Origin: Stutzerimonas stutzeri
GTDB taxonomy: Bacteria > Pseudomonadota > Gammaproteobacteria > Pseudomonadales > Pseudomonadaceae
DNA length: 64,000 bases
Assembly (NCBI RefSeq): GCF_018138085.1
Contig: NZ_CP073105.1
Span: 3,906,001 to 3,970,000, forward strand
Direction of reading: 5' to 3'
The notes below the pieces were generated by a model. The model searched no databases. It had not been told where the DNA came from and saw only the letters and a program-made list of their open reading frames with translations. A program made the translations under genes and the position numbers. Below are positions 17,840 through 27,365 of this stretch, one piece after another (the first letter of the stretch is position 1; every line of letters begins with the position of its first letter).

Positions 17840-19042
17840 ATGAACCGCCTCCCTGTAACCGTGCTTTCCGGCTTTCTCGGTGCCGGCAAGAGCACCCTGC
17901 TCAACCACATCCTGAAAAATCGCGAAGGCCGCCGGGTGGCGGTCATCGTCAATGATATGAGCGAAATAAATATCGACGGCAGCGAGGTCCAGCGCGACGT
18001 CAGCCTCAACCGCGCCGAAGAAAAGCTGGTTGAAATGAGCAATGGCTGCATCTGCTGCACCTTGCGCGAAGACCTGCTCGAGGAGGTCGGCAAGTTGGCC
18101 CGCGAAGGCCGCTTCGACTATCTGTTGATCGAGTCCACCGGCATCTCCGAACCCTTGCCGGTCGCCGAAACTTTCACCTTTCGCGACGACCAGGGCCAGA
18201 GCCTGGCGGATCTGGCGCGGCTGGACACCATGGTGACGGTGGTCGACGGCGTGAATTTTCTGCAGGATTTTCACGCCGCAGAGAGCCTGGCGAGCCGCGG
18301 CGAAACCCTCGGTGAAGAGGACGAGCGCTCGATCACCGACCTGCTGATCGAGCAGATCGAATTCGCCGACGTCATCCTCATCAGCAAGATCGACCTGATT
18401 TCCAGCGCGGAACGCGAAGAGCTCACCGCCATCCTGGGTCGCTTGAATACCCAAGCCGAAATTCTGCCGATGAGCATGGGTCGCGTGCCGCTGGCGAAGA
18501 TTCTCGACACCGGCCGTTTCGACTTCGAGCGTGCCGCCCAGGCGCCGGGCTGGCTCAAGGAAATGCGCGGCGAGCATGTGCCCGAAACCGAGGAATATGG
18601 CATCGCGTCCACGGCGTATCTGGCCCGCCGCCCCTTCCACCCGCAACGGTTCCATGACTTTCTCAATCGCGAATGGACCAATGGCCGTCTGCTGCGCTCC
18701 AAGGGCTACTTCTGGCTGGCCAGCCGCCCGCAGGAGGCCGGTGCCTGGTCTCAGGCCGGCGGGCTGATGCGCTACGAATATGCCGGACGCTGGTGGCGTT
18801 TCACGCCGGACGCGCAGTGGCCCGCCGATGATTACTCGCGTGCCGCCATCCGCCTGAAGTGGGACGACGACTGCGGGGACTGCCGCCAGGAACTGGTCTT
18901 TATCGGCCAGCGCATCGACTTCGATCGGCTGCGCACGGAGCTCGATGCGTGCCTGCTCAGCGACCTCGAATGGAACCTCGGCCCGGAGCACTGGTTGCGC
19001 ATGCCCGACCCGTTCGGCCCCTGGCAGCAGGAAGTAGCGTGA
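17840..19042 (+). CDS. zigA: COG0523-family zinc-starvation GTPase (putative zinc chaperone)
   Basis: 400-aa G3E GTPase. It has the Walker A motif GFLGAGKST (residues 11-19), the metal-binding GCICCTLR motif (C70, C72, C73), the ESTGISEP switch region and an ISKIDL guanine-specificity motif; the C-terminal CobW_C domain (about 270-385) includes GYFWLASRP. Members induced by zinc starvation are thought to deliver zinc to client proteins; ZigA has this role proposed in Acinetobacter and the orthologue follows dksA2 in P. aeruginosa. The gene lies 9 bp after dksA2 and overlaps the DUF1826 gene by 1 bp (TGATG), so all three share the Zur-controlled transcript. Confidence 0.92.
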   Translation: MNRLPVTVLSGFLGAGKSTLLNHILKNREGRRVAVIVNDMSEINIDGSEVQRDVSLNRAEEKLVEMSNGCICCTLREDLLEEVGKLAREGRFDYLLIESTGISEPLPVAETFTFRDDQGQSLADLARLDTMVTVVDGVNFLQDFHAAESLASRGETLGEEDERSITDLLIEQIEFADVILISKIDLISSAEREELTAILGRLNTQAEILPMSMGRVPLAKILDTGRFDFERAAQAPGWLKEMRGEHVPETEEYGIASTAYLARRPFHPQRFHDFLNREWTNGRLLRSKGYFWLASRPQEAGAWSQAGGLMRYEYAGRWWRFTPDAQWPADDYSRAAIRLKWDDDCGDCRQELVFIGQRIDFDRLRTELDACLLSDLEWNLGPEHWLRMPDPFGPWQQEVA

Positions 19043-19683
19043 TGCTGACACGCCCACTCACCCAGCCGTACCCACAGCAACTATTCGGCGACGCGCCTGC
19101 AGTGCTGGGGGACGCGCTGCACGACGGCGTCAACCTCGCGGTGTGGCAGCGTTCATTGCCGCAGCCTGTCACTGACTTTGCGTGCGCGCTGTTGGCACTC
19201 GGCGAGCCGCTGGCCGAATCGCTGACACTCGAACCCGATGCCGACGACCTGCGGACGCCGCCCCTGGCGGAGGCCTATCAGGACATCGCCGGGCACGCCG
19301 GGTTTGTCGCCGACGTCACTTGGCTGGTGAGCGCATTTGCCTGCTTGATAGAGGCACGCCGCGTCGGGCTGCGGCTGCGCGTGCTGGACAAGGCGATGTG
19401 CCCGCGTTTTCACGTGGACCACGTGCCACTGCGGCTGATCACCACTTACGCGGGCGCCGGAAGCGAGTGGCTCCGCGAAGATGCCATGCCCCGCCAGCGC
19501 CTGGGCGAACCGGCCGCTGAACCAACCGATGTAACAGAAATCGGCCGCCTGCACGCGGGCGAGGTCGCGTTGTTCAAGGGCGAGAAATGGCAGGGTAACG
19601 AAGGGGCCGGAATCATCCACCGTTCGCCGCAGGTTGAGCCCTGCGAACGGAGACTGATCCTCACGCTGGATTGGCTGGCCTGA
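19042..19683 (+). CDS. DUF1826 protein, third gene of the zinc-starvation operon
   Basis: 213-aa soluble protein of the DUF1826 family, with LVSAFACLIEARRVGLRLRV, CPRFHVDHVPLRLITTY and a conserved IHRSPQ near the C-terminus. The spaced HVDH pair, a later His before RSP and the RLILTLDW ending look like a cupin or 2-oxoglutarate-dioxygenase-like iron/metal site, but this is inference. It overlaps zigA by 1 bp, and the same order is recalled from P. aeruginosa, so it likely works in zinc-limited cells. Function is not established. A strong bidirectional hairpin at 19690-19720 ends the operon. Confidence 0.85.
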   Translation: MLTRPLTQPYPQQLFGDAPAVLGDALHDGVNLAVWQRSLPQPVTDFACALLALGEPLAESLTLEPDADDLRTPPLAEAYQDIAGHAGFVADVTWLVSAFACLIEARRVGLRLRVLDKAMCPRFHVDHVPLRLITTYAGAGSEWLREDAMPRQRLGEPAAEPTDVTEIGRLHAGEVALFKGEKWQGNEGAGIIHRSPQVEPCERRLILTLDWLA

Positions 19684-19689
19684 ACCACA

Positions 19690-19720
19690 AAGGGCCGGCA
19701 CCAATAAGTGGCCGGCCCTT
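19690..19720. terminator. Bidirectional terminator between DUF1826 and copper-protein genes
   Basis: Perfect 10-bp stem AAGGGCCGGC / GCCGGCCCTT with an 11-nt loop. Convergent genes lie on both sides, so it should stop transcription from each. Confidence 0.75.
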
Positions 19721-19740
19721 GGGTCGCCGCGATCGTGCGA

Positions 19741-20070
19741 TCAGGCCGCCATCTTCTCGCACGCTTCGGCGCACCTGCGGCACGCCTCGGCGCAGGCCTG
19801 GCAGTGATCCATCTGGTGTTTGCCGCACTCCTCGCCGCACTCACGGCAGGCTTGTGCGCAGATTCGGCACATTTCCTTGGCGAGGCCGCTGTCGCGAGTC
19901 ATCAGCACCGCAGCCAGGGCACAGAGATCAGCGCAATCGCGGTCCAGTTGGATGCAGCGCGCCATCATCTTCACGTCGTCCTCGCGCAAGCAGGACGCGG
20001 CGCAGGTTTCGCAGGCGACGGCGCAATCGGTGCAGGCCTGGATGCAGGATTGGTAGGTAGAGTTGAGCAT
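19741..20070 (-). CDS. Four-helix-bundle cysteine-rich copper-binding protein (Csp-like)
   Basis: 109 aa with about 15 cysteines arranged along helices: SCIQACTDCAVACETCAASC, RDCADLCALA, ICAQACRECGEECG and CQACAEACRRCAEAC. This pattern is the mark of the DUF326/copper storage protein family, in which Cys residues line the core of a four-helix bundle and bind many Cu(I) ions. There is no signal peptide, so it is a cytosolic type (Csp3-like). The copper export unit copZ/copA/cueR lies 7 kb away; no clear CueR box was seen in front of this gene. The role in copper storage is inferred from family. Confidence 0.88.
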   Translation of the reverse strand: MLNSTYQSCIQACTDCAVACETCAASCLREDDVKMMARCIQLDRDCADLCALAAVLMTRDSGLAKEMCRICAQACRECGEECGKHQMDHCQACAEACRRCAEACEKMAA

Positions 20071-20391
20071 GAATGATCCTCCCGGAGTTGGTGGATACCG
20101 CAGGTTTTGAACGCCCTAGGTATCCGATCTTTTCGCTAACGGGTATGCGTAACGCCGAACATCCGCGGTCGACTTTTTTCACTAGCAGGCCGACCACTTG
20201 CCGGAACGAACAGGGCCTGACGCACACACCCGGACCGCGAAAACACTCGCGCCTGATCTGAACCAGCGGTCAGAGCGCACCTAGTTGTGTGTCGCGTCGT
20301 CAGTGGAAGTTCACCCCGCTGGCTGGACGGCACGAATGGCACACAGGGGCGGGCGACCCGTTACAATCACGCTTTTGCTGCTGTCGCGCCC

Positions 20392-20982
20392 ATGCCTTTT
20401 ACCCTCGCCACGCCCTGCGACTACCAGGAAGTGATCCGCAAGAGCCGCTTCATCGCCAAGGCCGCCCCGATCACCACACCGGACGAGGCCCAGGCATTCA
20501 TCCAGGCGGTCAGCGACAGCACCGCCACGCATAACTGCTGGGCTTGGAAGGTCGGTCAGCAGTACCGCTTCAGCGACGACGGCGAACCCGGCGGCACGGC
20601 CGGTCGCCCCATGCTCACGGCGATCGAGGGCCAAGACTGCGATCAGGTAGTCGTGGTGGTGACTCGCTGGTTCGGCGGCATCCAGCTGGGGACAGGTGGG
20701 CTGGCGCGCGCCTATGGCGGCACTACAGCCAAATGTCTGCAGGGCGGAGAGCGGCTGGAGCTGATCGCCCGGATGCGTTGCCGCTGCCATTGCCGCTTCG
20801 CCGAGCTGGCGCTGATCAAGGCACGGCTGGGCGAGCATGACGCATTCATCGAGGCGGAAACATTCGACGCGCAAGGCGTGGCGCTGGTTCTGGCCGTGCC
20901 TGCCGAACAGCATGCGGCGCTACAGCACACCCTTGCTGGAATCAGTCGCGGGCGAATCGAATTGCGACCCGACGGGGCCTGA
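20392..20982 (+). CDS. YigZ/IMPACT family protein
   Basis: 196-aa protein with the UPF0029 N-terminal domain: KSRFIAKAAPI, ATHNCWAWKVG, FSDDGEPGGTAGRPML and VVTRWFGGIQLGTGGLARAYG, then a C-terminal ferredoxin-like DUF1949-type domain. Family members (YigZ in E. coli, IMPACT in mammals) are linked to translation-associated regulation, but the bacterial role is not settled. The ATG at 20392 starts the conserved region; an upstream in-frame GTG at 20287 would add 35 unmatched residues. It is a single-gene unit. Confidence 0.88.
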   Translation: MPFTLATPCDYQEVIRKSRFIAKAAPITTPDEAQAFIQAVSDSTATHNCWAWKVGQQYRFSDDGEPGGTAGRPMLTAIEGQDCDQVVVVVTRWFGGIQLGTGGLARAYGGTTAKCLQGGERLELIARMRCRCHCRFAELALIKARLGEHDAFIEAETFDAQGVALVLAVPAEQHAALQHTLAGISRGRIELRPDGA

Positions 20983-21127
20983 ATGTCGCCGAGCTGAACT
21001 GCACCGCCCTCTCGAAGTCCCTATTACAACGGCGTTTGCCGTTGGGTCAGCCGTCTGAACTGCGCATGTCCCGCCGAATCCCTGGAAGGCGTCTCGGCGC
21101 ATTCCGTTGCGATAGAGGAGACAATCT

Positions 21128-21418
21128 ATGAAGAGCAATTACAAATGGCTCATCCCCGGAGCGCTGCTGGTAGCGTCCCTGGGCCTTGCCGGGTGCGATG
21201 TGGAAAAGACCGAAGAAGGCAAGATGCCTGACGTTGAAGTCGATGGCGGCAAGATGCCCAAGTACGATGTCGACGCGCCTGATGTCGACGTCGGTACCAA
21301 GGAGAAGACAGTCACCGTACCGGACGTCGATGTGACCATGCCGGAAGATGACGAGCCGGACGTAGGCGAGCCGGTCGAACCACGTGAGCCAGCTCCGGGC
21401 ACCGCCCCTCAGAACTGA
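21128..21418 (+). CDS. Small acidic lipoprotein with repeated PDV-type motifs
   Basis: 96 aa. The signal peptide ends in the lipobox LAGC (Cys23), so the mature product is a roughly 74-residue lipoprotein. It is very rich in Asp, Glu, Pro and Val, with repeating units such as KMPDVEVDGG, KMPKYDVDAPDVDVG and VTVPDVDVTMPEDDEPDVG. Low complexity and strong negative charge suggest an extended, perhaps cation-binding, envelope protein. GAGGAG lies 10 nt before the ATG and a strong terminator follows, so it is a well-expressed single-gene unit. Similar small proteins occur in Pseudomonas; no function is known to me. Confidence 0.85.
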   Translation: MKSNYKWLIPGALLVASLGLAGCDVEKTEEGKMPDVEVDGGKMPKYDVDAPDVDVGTKEKTVTVPDVDVTMPEDDEPDVGEPVEPREPAPGTAPQN

Positions 21419-21450
21419 GCCACACCGGTACGTCTACGCGACGCACCAAG

Positions 21451-21485
21451 GGCCATGTCGACACGAGTCGTGCATGGCCTTTTTT
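21451..21485 (+). terminator. Rho-independent terminator after the acidic lipoprotein gene
   Basis: GGCCATG ... CATGGCC stem with an internal secondary hairpin, followed by six Ts (21480-21485). This is a classic intrinsic terminator. Confidence 0.88.
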
Positions 21486-22871
<1,386 letters not shown>

Positions 22872-22904
22872 CGGCTGGCGGGTCGCCCGGCGCGGCCCGT
22901 CCTC

Positions 22905-23822
22905 TCAGCCGGCAAACGGCGCCTGGTCGAGCAGCTCCCGACAGCGCTCGACCAGGTGCTCGCGCAGCAGGCGCAGCGTTTCACCCAGCTGAGCGCGGTG
23001 CGCGCAGATCAGATTCAGCGGCGCCGCCTCGCCGGTGAGCGCCGGCAACAGCACCACCAGGCGCCCCGCCTGCACATCCTGGGCGACATCCAGCCAGGAT
23101 TTGTACACCACTCCTCGCCCGGCCAACGCCCAGCGGCGCACCACGTCGGCATCGTCGCTGACGCGATCACCGCTCACCAGTTGCGCCAGTTCGCGACGCC
23201 CCTCGTGAAAACACCAACGCTCATGCACTCGCCCGGCCAGCATGAAGCGCAGGCAGTTGTGCCCGGCGAGTTCGGCAAGGCTGCGCGGCGCACCATACAC
23301 GGCCAGGTATTCAGGCGACGCGCAGAGCACCCGCCGATTGCCCGGCGCCACTGGCAGCGCCACCAGGCTGGAATCTTCCGGCTGGCCGTAGCGCAAGGCG
23401 ATGTCCACCGGCAGCCGGAACAGATCGGCGTTGCGGTCGGCCAACAACAATCGCAGGCTCAACAACGGATGTTGCTGCTGGAACGCGTCCAGCCACGGCA
23501 GCAACACGTTGCGGCCGAAGTCAGAGGGCGCCGACAGCTGTAGCGGGCCACTGATCGTCGCCTTGCCACCAGCGAGCAATTGCTGGCCATCGAGCAGGCT
23601 CTGCAGGGCCGAGCGCGCGTGCGGCAGATATTGCTCACCCTCGCCCGTCAGCCGCAGGCTACGAGTCGAACGCACCAGTAGCCGGCAACCCAGTGCCGCC
23701 TCCAACCGCTTTAGCGCAGCGCTTGCCACGGCGGGCGACAACTCCAGTCGCCGGGCCGCAGCAGACAAGCTGCCCAGCTCGGCGGTCAGAACGAACATCT
23801 GCAGGTCATCGGTGCGTAGCAT
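22905..23822 (-). CDS. LysR-family transcriptional regulator
   Basis: 305-aa regulator. Winged helix at residues 5-60 (GSLSAAARRLELSPAVASAAL), LysR substrate-binding domain to residue about 295 (ISGPLQLSAPSDFGRNVLLPW; DIALRYGQPEDSSLVALPVA; WALAGRGVVYKSWLDVAQDV). This is the common CrgA-like sub-branch. The start at 23822 begins MLRTDDLQMF; longer frames extend upstream without support. It is divergent, over about 100 bp, from the quinone-reductase-like gene at 23925, its probable target. Effector unknown. Confidence 0.88.
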   Translation of the reverse strand: MLRTDDLQMFVLTAELGSLSAAARRLELSPAVASAALKRLEAALGCRLLVRSTRSLRLTGEGEQYLPHARSALQSLLDGQQLLAGGKATISGPLQLSAPSDFGRNVLLPWLDAFQQQHPLLSLRLLLADRNADLFRLPVDIALRYGQPEDSSLVALPVAPGNRRVLCASPEYLAVYGAPRSLAELAGHNCLRFMLAGRVHERWCFHEGRRELAQLVSGDRVSDDADVVRRWALAGRGVVYKSWLDVAQDVQAGRLVVLLPALTGEAAPLNLICAHRAQLGETLRLLREHLVERCRELLDQAPFAG

Positions 23823-23924
23823 TTTCAATAATCCGTTGAAAGAGCCTCTGCGCAATATGCTGTTTTTCTTCATGGCACGAAAGCCGAACATGGCCCAACC
23901 CACTGACCAAGCATGGAGAACCTC

Positions 23925-24938
23925 ATGAAAGCCATCGGCTACCAACGGTCCCTGACCATCGACGATCCGCGCTCGCTGCTCGACATCGAACTGCCCGACC
24001 CCACACCCGGCCCGCGCGACCTGCTGGTTGAGGTCCGCGCCATCTCGGTGAACCCGGTCGACACCAAGATTCGTCTGCGCATGCAACCGGAAGATGGCCA
24101 GTATCAGGTGCTCGGCTGGGACGTGGCCGGTGTGGTGCGCTCGGTCGGCAGTGAAGTCAGCGTGTTCAAGCCCGGCGATGAGGTGTTCTATGCCGGCGCA
24201 CTGGATCGCCCGGGTGCCAACAGCGAACTGCACGTGGTGGATGAGCGCATCGTCGGGCGCAAGCCAGCCTCCCTTGGTTTTGCTGATGCGGCAGCCTTGC
24301 CGCTGACCTCGATCACCGCCTGGGAATTACTCTTCGAACGCTTGCAGATCAGCGAGGGGCGGGAAGACCGCGATCAGCGCCTGCTCATCGTCGGCGCAGC
24401 GGGTGGGGTCGGTTCGATTCTGACGCAACTGGCGCGGCAACTGACCGGGCTCAAGGTCATAGGCACCGCTTCGCGCAGCGATACCCAGGCCTGGGTCCGC
24501 GAACTGGGCGCTCATGAGGTAATCGATCACAGCCAGCCGCTGGCCGCCGAGCTGCAACGCCTGGGCATCGCTGACGTGACCCACGTTGCGAGCCTGACCC
24601 ACACCGACGCGCATCTGCCACAGATCGTCGAAGCACTGCAGCCACAGGGCCGCCTGGCGCTGATCGACGACCCGGCGAGCCTGGACATCAGCCTGCTCAA
24701 GCGCAAAAGCCTGTCGCTGCACTGGGAGTTCATGTATACCCGCTCGATGTACCAGACGCCGGACATGATCGAGCAGCACAGGCTGCTCAACCGAGTCGCC
24801 GAGCTGATCGACAGCGGCGTGCTGAAGACGACGCTTGGCGAGCACTACGGAACCATCAACGCCGTGAACCTGCGCCGCGCCCATGCCTTCATCGAAAGCG
24901 GCAAAGCCAAGGGCAAGATCGTTCTCGAAGGGTTCTGA
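23925..24938 (+). CDS. Zinc-type alcohol dehydrogenase-like / quinone oxidoreductase
   Basis: 337-aa medium-chain reductase: N-terminal GroES-like domain (VRAISVNPVDTKIR; GWDVAGVV; FKPGDEVFYAG) and a Rossmann domain with LLIVGAAGGVGSILTQLARQL. It lacks the catalytic-zinc cysteine/histidine pattern and the GHE motif, so it is a zinc-free NADPH:quinone-reductase-type member despite the family name. GGAGAA sits about 5 nt before the ATG at 23925. Divergent LysR gene suggests inducible control, as is common for this pair. Likely role: reduction of quinones or reactive carbonyls. Confidence 0.87.
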   Translation: MKAIGYQRSLTIDDPRSLLDIELPDPTPGPRDLLVEVRAISVNPVDTKIRLRMQPEDGQYQVLGWDVAGVVRSVGSEVSVFKPGDEVFYAGALDRPGANSELHVVDERIVGRKPASLGFADAAALPLTSITAWELLFERLQISEGREDRDQRLLIVGAAGGVGSILTQLARQLTGLKVIGTASRSDTQAWVRELGAHEVIDHSQPLAAELQRLGIADVTHVASLTHTDAHLPQIVEALQPQGRLALIDDPASLDISLLKRKSLSLHWEFMYTRSMYQTPDMIEQHRLLNRVAELIDSGVLKTTLGEHYGTINAVNLRRAHAFIESGKAKGKIVLEGF

Positions 24939-24947
24939 GCACGCCCG

Positions 24948-24972
24948 AGGCCGCCTCAGGACGAGGCGGCCT
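24948..24972. terminator. Bidirectional hairpin between reductase and Bcr/CflA genes
   Basis: Perfect 10-bp stem AGGCCGCCTC / GAGGCGGCCT with a 5-nt loop lies at the junction of two convergent genes and overlaps the last codons of the minus-strand gene. A T-run is lacking, so it is a probable terminator. Confidence 0.6.
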
Positions 24973-26152
24973 TGCGCCGTTGCGCGATATCGAACTGGCC
25001 GGTGTACCAGGCCAGGCACGCCGCCAGCAGTGCACAACTGGCGATGACCAACGCCATGGGCACAGCCGTGCCGTTGTGCAGCCACCCTACCGACGCCGAA
25101 GCGAACGCCGCGACGCAGAATTGCAGGCTGCCCATCAACGCCGAAGCCAGCCCCGCCTGACTGCCCTGCTTGGCCATGGCGCAGGCGGTGGCGTTGGGCA
25201 GAATGCTGCCAAGGCTGGCGAGCCCGGCGAACAGCGGAATCAGCAACGGCCAGAGCATGGCCGGCTTGCTCAGTGCAAGCATCAGCAAGATCGCGGCGCA
25301 GGCGAAATAGAACCAGACGAATCGCCGCAGCCAGAACCCCGGACCGCGCAGGCGCAGCAATCGCGCGTTGATCTGCGAAACGATGATAAAGCCCGCGGCG
25401 TTGCTGCCGAACAACCAGCCATACTGGTCGGCGGGCACACCGTAGAGCTCGATGAAGACGAACGGCGAGCCGGCGATGTAGCCGAACATTCCGGCCATGG
25501 CCACGCCGCCGGCCAGGGCGAAAGCGACGAACTCGGTATCACGAAGCAGCGCGACATAGCGTCCGAAGGTGCCGCGCAACGGTGGGCGAGGCGCGTCGGG
25601 CGCTAGCGTTTCCGGCAAGCGCAGCGCAACCGCAATGCCACAGAGCGCGCTGAACAGCGTCAGCGACACGAAGATCGCCTGCCAGCCGAAACTGTTGAGC
25701 AACAGCCCACCGGCAAGAGGCGCGAGAATTGGCGCTACGCCCATTACCAGCATCAGCTGGGAAAACACCTTGGCGCCCTGTACCGGATCGCAGCTGTCAC
25801 GTACCAGGGCCCGAGTCACCACCATCCCCGCACAACCACCCAGCGCCTGAACGAAGCGTGCCGCGATCAGCCATTCCAGCGAAGGAGCGAAGGCACAGGC
25901 CAGCGACGCCAGGGTGAACAGCGTGACGCCCACCAGCAACGGCTTGCGGCGGCCGTAGCGATCCGCCACCGGCCCGTAGATCAGTTGACCGAGCGCAAGG
26001 CCGACGAAATAGGCGGCCAGTGACAGTTGCACATGTTCGACATCCGTGGCAAAAGCACGCGCCATCGTCGGGAAGGCAGGCAGATAAAAGTCGATAGCAA
26101 GCGGGCCGAAGGCGCTGAGCGCGCCCAGAATCAATAAAACAGGAAGCGGCAT
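24956..26152 (-). CDS. Bcr/CflA-family multidrug efflux MFS transporter
   Basis: 398-aa inner-membrane protein with about 12 helices. The family marks are ALSAFGPLAIDFYLPAFP in helix 1, the loop motif GPVADRYGRRKPLLVG and the antiporter-type ARFVQALGGCAGMVVTRALVRD in helix 5. Bcr/CflA members export drugs such as bicyclomycin, sulfonamides or chloramphenicol. The gene is divergent from a TetR/TtgR-like repressor, with an inverted repeat between them at 26243-26267, so it is probably repressed by that protein and induced by efflux substrates. No partner genes are present. Confidence 0.88.
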   Translation of the reverse strand: MPLPVLLILGALSAFGPLAIDFYLPAFPTMARAFATDVEHVQLSLAAYFVGLALGQLIYGPVADRYGRRKPLLVGVTLFTLASLACAFAPSLEWLIAARFVQALGGCAGMVVTRALVRDSCDPVQGAKVFSQLMLVMGVAPILAPLAGGLLLNSFGWQAIFVSLTLFSALCGIAVALRLPETLAPDAPRPPLRGTFGRYVALLRDTEFVAFALAGGVAMAGMFGYIAGSPFVFIELYGVPADQYGWLFGSNAAGFIIVSQINARLLRLRGPGFWLRRFVWFYFACAAILLMLALSKPAMLWPLLIPLFAGLASLGSILPNATACAMAKQGSQAGLASALMGSLQFCVAAFASASVGWLHNGTAVPMALVIASCALLAACLAWYTGQFDIAQRRKAASS

Positions 26153-26242
26153 GGACTGAACTCGTGAAGCGCAAAAAACACGAAGGCCGCCCGCTGGCTA
26201 ACCACGGCGGCGCTCGATCGTTTACAGAGAAGCTGAGATGCT

Positions 26243-26267
26243 GTTACATACACAGACGATTGTAAAC
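26243..26267. promoter_or_regulatory. Candidate TetR/TtgR operator between pump and repressor
   Basis: GTTACA and TGTAAAC form an inverted repeat with TTACA-N12-TGTAA geometry, as in the TtgR operator. It lies between the divergent Bcr/CflA and TetR genes. Confidence 0.65.
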
Positions 26268-26355
26268 AAGCAAAGTTGCAGAAGTTGAAGGATGAACTCC
26301 GCGCTGCCCGCCCTTACGGGGCCATTTGATCAGCCTAGAGCTGCCGTAGCCGACC

Positions 26356-26985
26356 ATGCGAAGAACCAAAGAAGACGCCGAAAAGACCCGAATCGCCCTG
26401 CTCGCCTCCGCCGAGCGACTGTTTCTCGACAAGGGCGTGGCGCACACCAGCCTCGACCAGATCGCCCGTGACGCTGGCGTGACGCGTGGCGCGGTGTACT
26501 GGCATTTCCAGAACAAGGCTCACCTGTTCCACGAAATGCTCAACCAGGTGCGCCTGCCGCCGGAACAGATGGCCGAGCGGCTGTGCAGCTGCACCCAGCA
26601 ACAACCGCTGAGGGCGCTGCGTGAGCTCTGCCTTGACGGTATCAGCGCACTCGGCCGGGACGAGCAGAAGCGCCGCGTGATGACCATCCTTCTGCATCGC
26701 TGCGAATTCACCGAAGAACTGCGCGAAGCCGAAGAGCGCCATCACGCATTCATCAACCTGTTCATCGAGTTGTGCGAAAAGATGCTGCAAAGCGCGGCGG
26801 ACAGCCTCTACCCGGGCGTTACGCCGAGGCTGGCGGCGCGCACCCTGCACGCGCTGATCGTTGGTCTGTTCAGCGACTGGACGCGTGATTCGACCCTGTT
26901 CGACCCGGAACAGGACAGCGCCGCCCTGATCGATCCGCTATTCCGCGGCCTGGTCAAGAACTGGGACAGCGCCGCCTTTCAATAA
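26356..26985 (+). CDS. TetR-family repressor (AcrR/TtgR type)
   Basis: 209-aa regulator. The N-terminal TetR helix-turn-helix is RRTKEDAEKTRIALLASAERLF followed by TSLDQIARDAGVTRGAVYWHF (quoted core GVTRGAVYWHF, about residues 30-50). The ligand domain contains LHRCEFTEELREAEERHH, which resembles the TtgR/AcrR drug-binding core. TtgR-like proteins normally sit next to RND pumps; here the neighbour is a Bcr/CflA pump, divergent across 203 bp with a matching inverted repeat. The start at 26356 lacks a strong ribosome binding site. Ligands are probably hydrophobic drugs or phenolics, by family. Confidence 0.88.
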   Translation: MRRTKEDAEKTRIALLASAERLFLDKGVAHTSLDQIARDAGVTRGAVYWHFQNKAHLFHEMLNQVRLPPEQMAERLCSCTQQQPLRALRELCLDGISALGRDEQKRRVMTILLHRCEFTEELREAEERHHAFINLFIELCEKMLQSAADSLYPGVTPRLAARTLHALIVGLFSDWTRDSTLFDPEQDSAALIDPLFRGLVKNWDSAAFQ

Positions 26986-26991
26986 GCCGGG

Positions 26992-27017
26992 CAGGCGACG
27001 GCAAAGGCTGTCGCCTG
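26992..27017. terminator. Bidirectional hairpin between tetR and copZ
   Basis: CAGGCGAC and GTCGCCTG pair over 8 bp, with further G-C pairing of GC/GGC inside and an AAA loop. It lies between convergent genes. Confidence 0.65.
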
Positions 27018-27021
27018 GCGC

Positions 27022-27213
27022 TTATTGCACCTCGTACCCTTCCTCTTCGATCGCCTCGCGGATCGTCGCCTCATCGAGGCGGCCATCGACCCGCACCACG
27101 CCTGCTCCCAGATCCACTTCAACCTTGGCATCTCCATCACGCGCCTGGATCGCCTGGGTTACGGCGCGCTCACAATGGGCGCAGGTCATGCCTTTCACCT
27201 GAAACGTTTGCAT
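27022..27213 (-). CDS. copZ: Copper chaperone (heavy-metal-associated domain)
   Basis: 63-aa single HMA domain with the metal site GMTCAHC near residues 8-14 and the ferredoxin-like ending EAIEEEGYEVQ. It binds Cu(I) in the cytosol and hands it to the CopA ATPase. The His in CAHC (rather than CASC as in CopA) is typical of soluble chaperones. It is divergent from copA across 152 bp, and a CueR-type dyad lies at 27252-27271 in its own promoter, so it appears to be induced by copper together with copA. Confidence 0.92.
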   Translation of the reverse strand: MQTFQVKGMTCAHCERAVTQAIQARDGDAKVEVDLGAGVVRVDGRLDEATIREAIEEEGYEVQ

Positions 27214-27251
27214 GCGGTTTCTCCTCTGAGCTTGGGTAGGCGCCATCCTTG

Positions 27252-27271
27252 AGCTTGCCACGCAGCAAGGT
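27252..27271 (-). promoter_or_regulatory. CueR-type box for copZ
   Basis: On the minus strand the site reads ACCTTGC-N6-GCAAGCT, with TTGACC overlapping its upstream edge as a -35. CTTGC/GCAAG is an exact dyad. It lies about 40 bp upstream of copZ and fits the MerR-type arrangement. Confidence 0.65.
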
Positions 27272-27307
27272 CAAGCGGTCGCCTGCGGCAATCCGCAGCT
27301 GGACTTG

Positions 27308-27328
27308 ACCTTGCCATAAGGTAAAGGT
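27308..27328 (+). promoter_or_regulatory. CueR-type box for copA
   Basis: 21-bp element beginning ACCTTGCC and ending AAAGGT, with ACCTT/AAGGT arms as in CueR operators. A TTGACC -35 overlaps its start (27305-27310) and the long spacer typical of MerR-family promoters leads to a weak -10 near 27330. It lies about 40 bp upstream of copA. Confidence 0.75.
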
Positions 27329-27365
27329 TGACCATGCTTGCCAAAGGCTGATCTGGAGAACCCGC

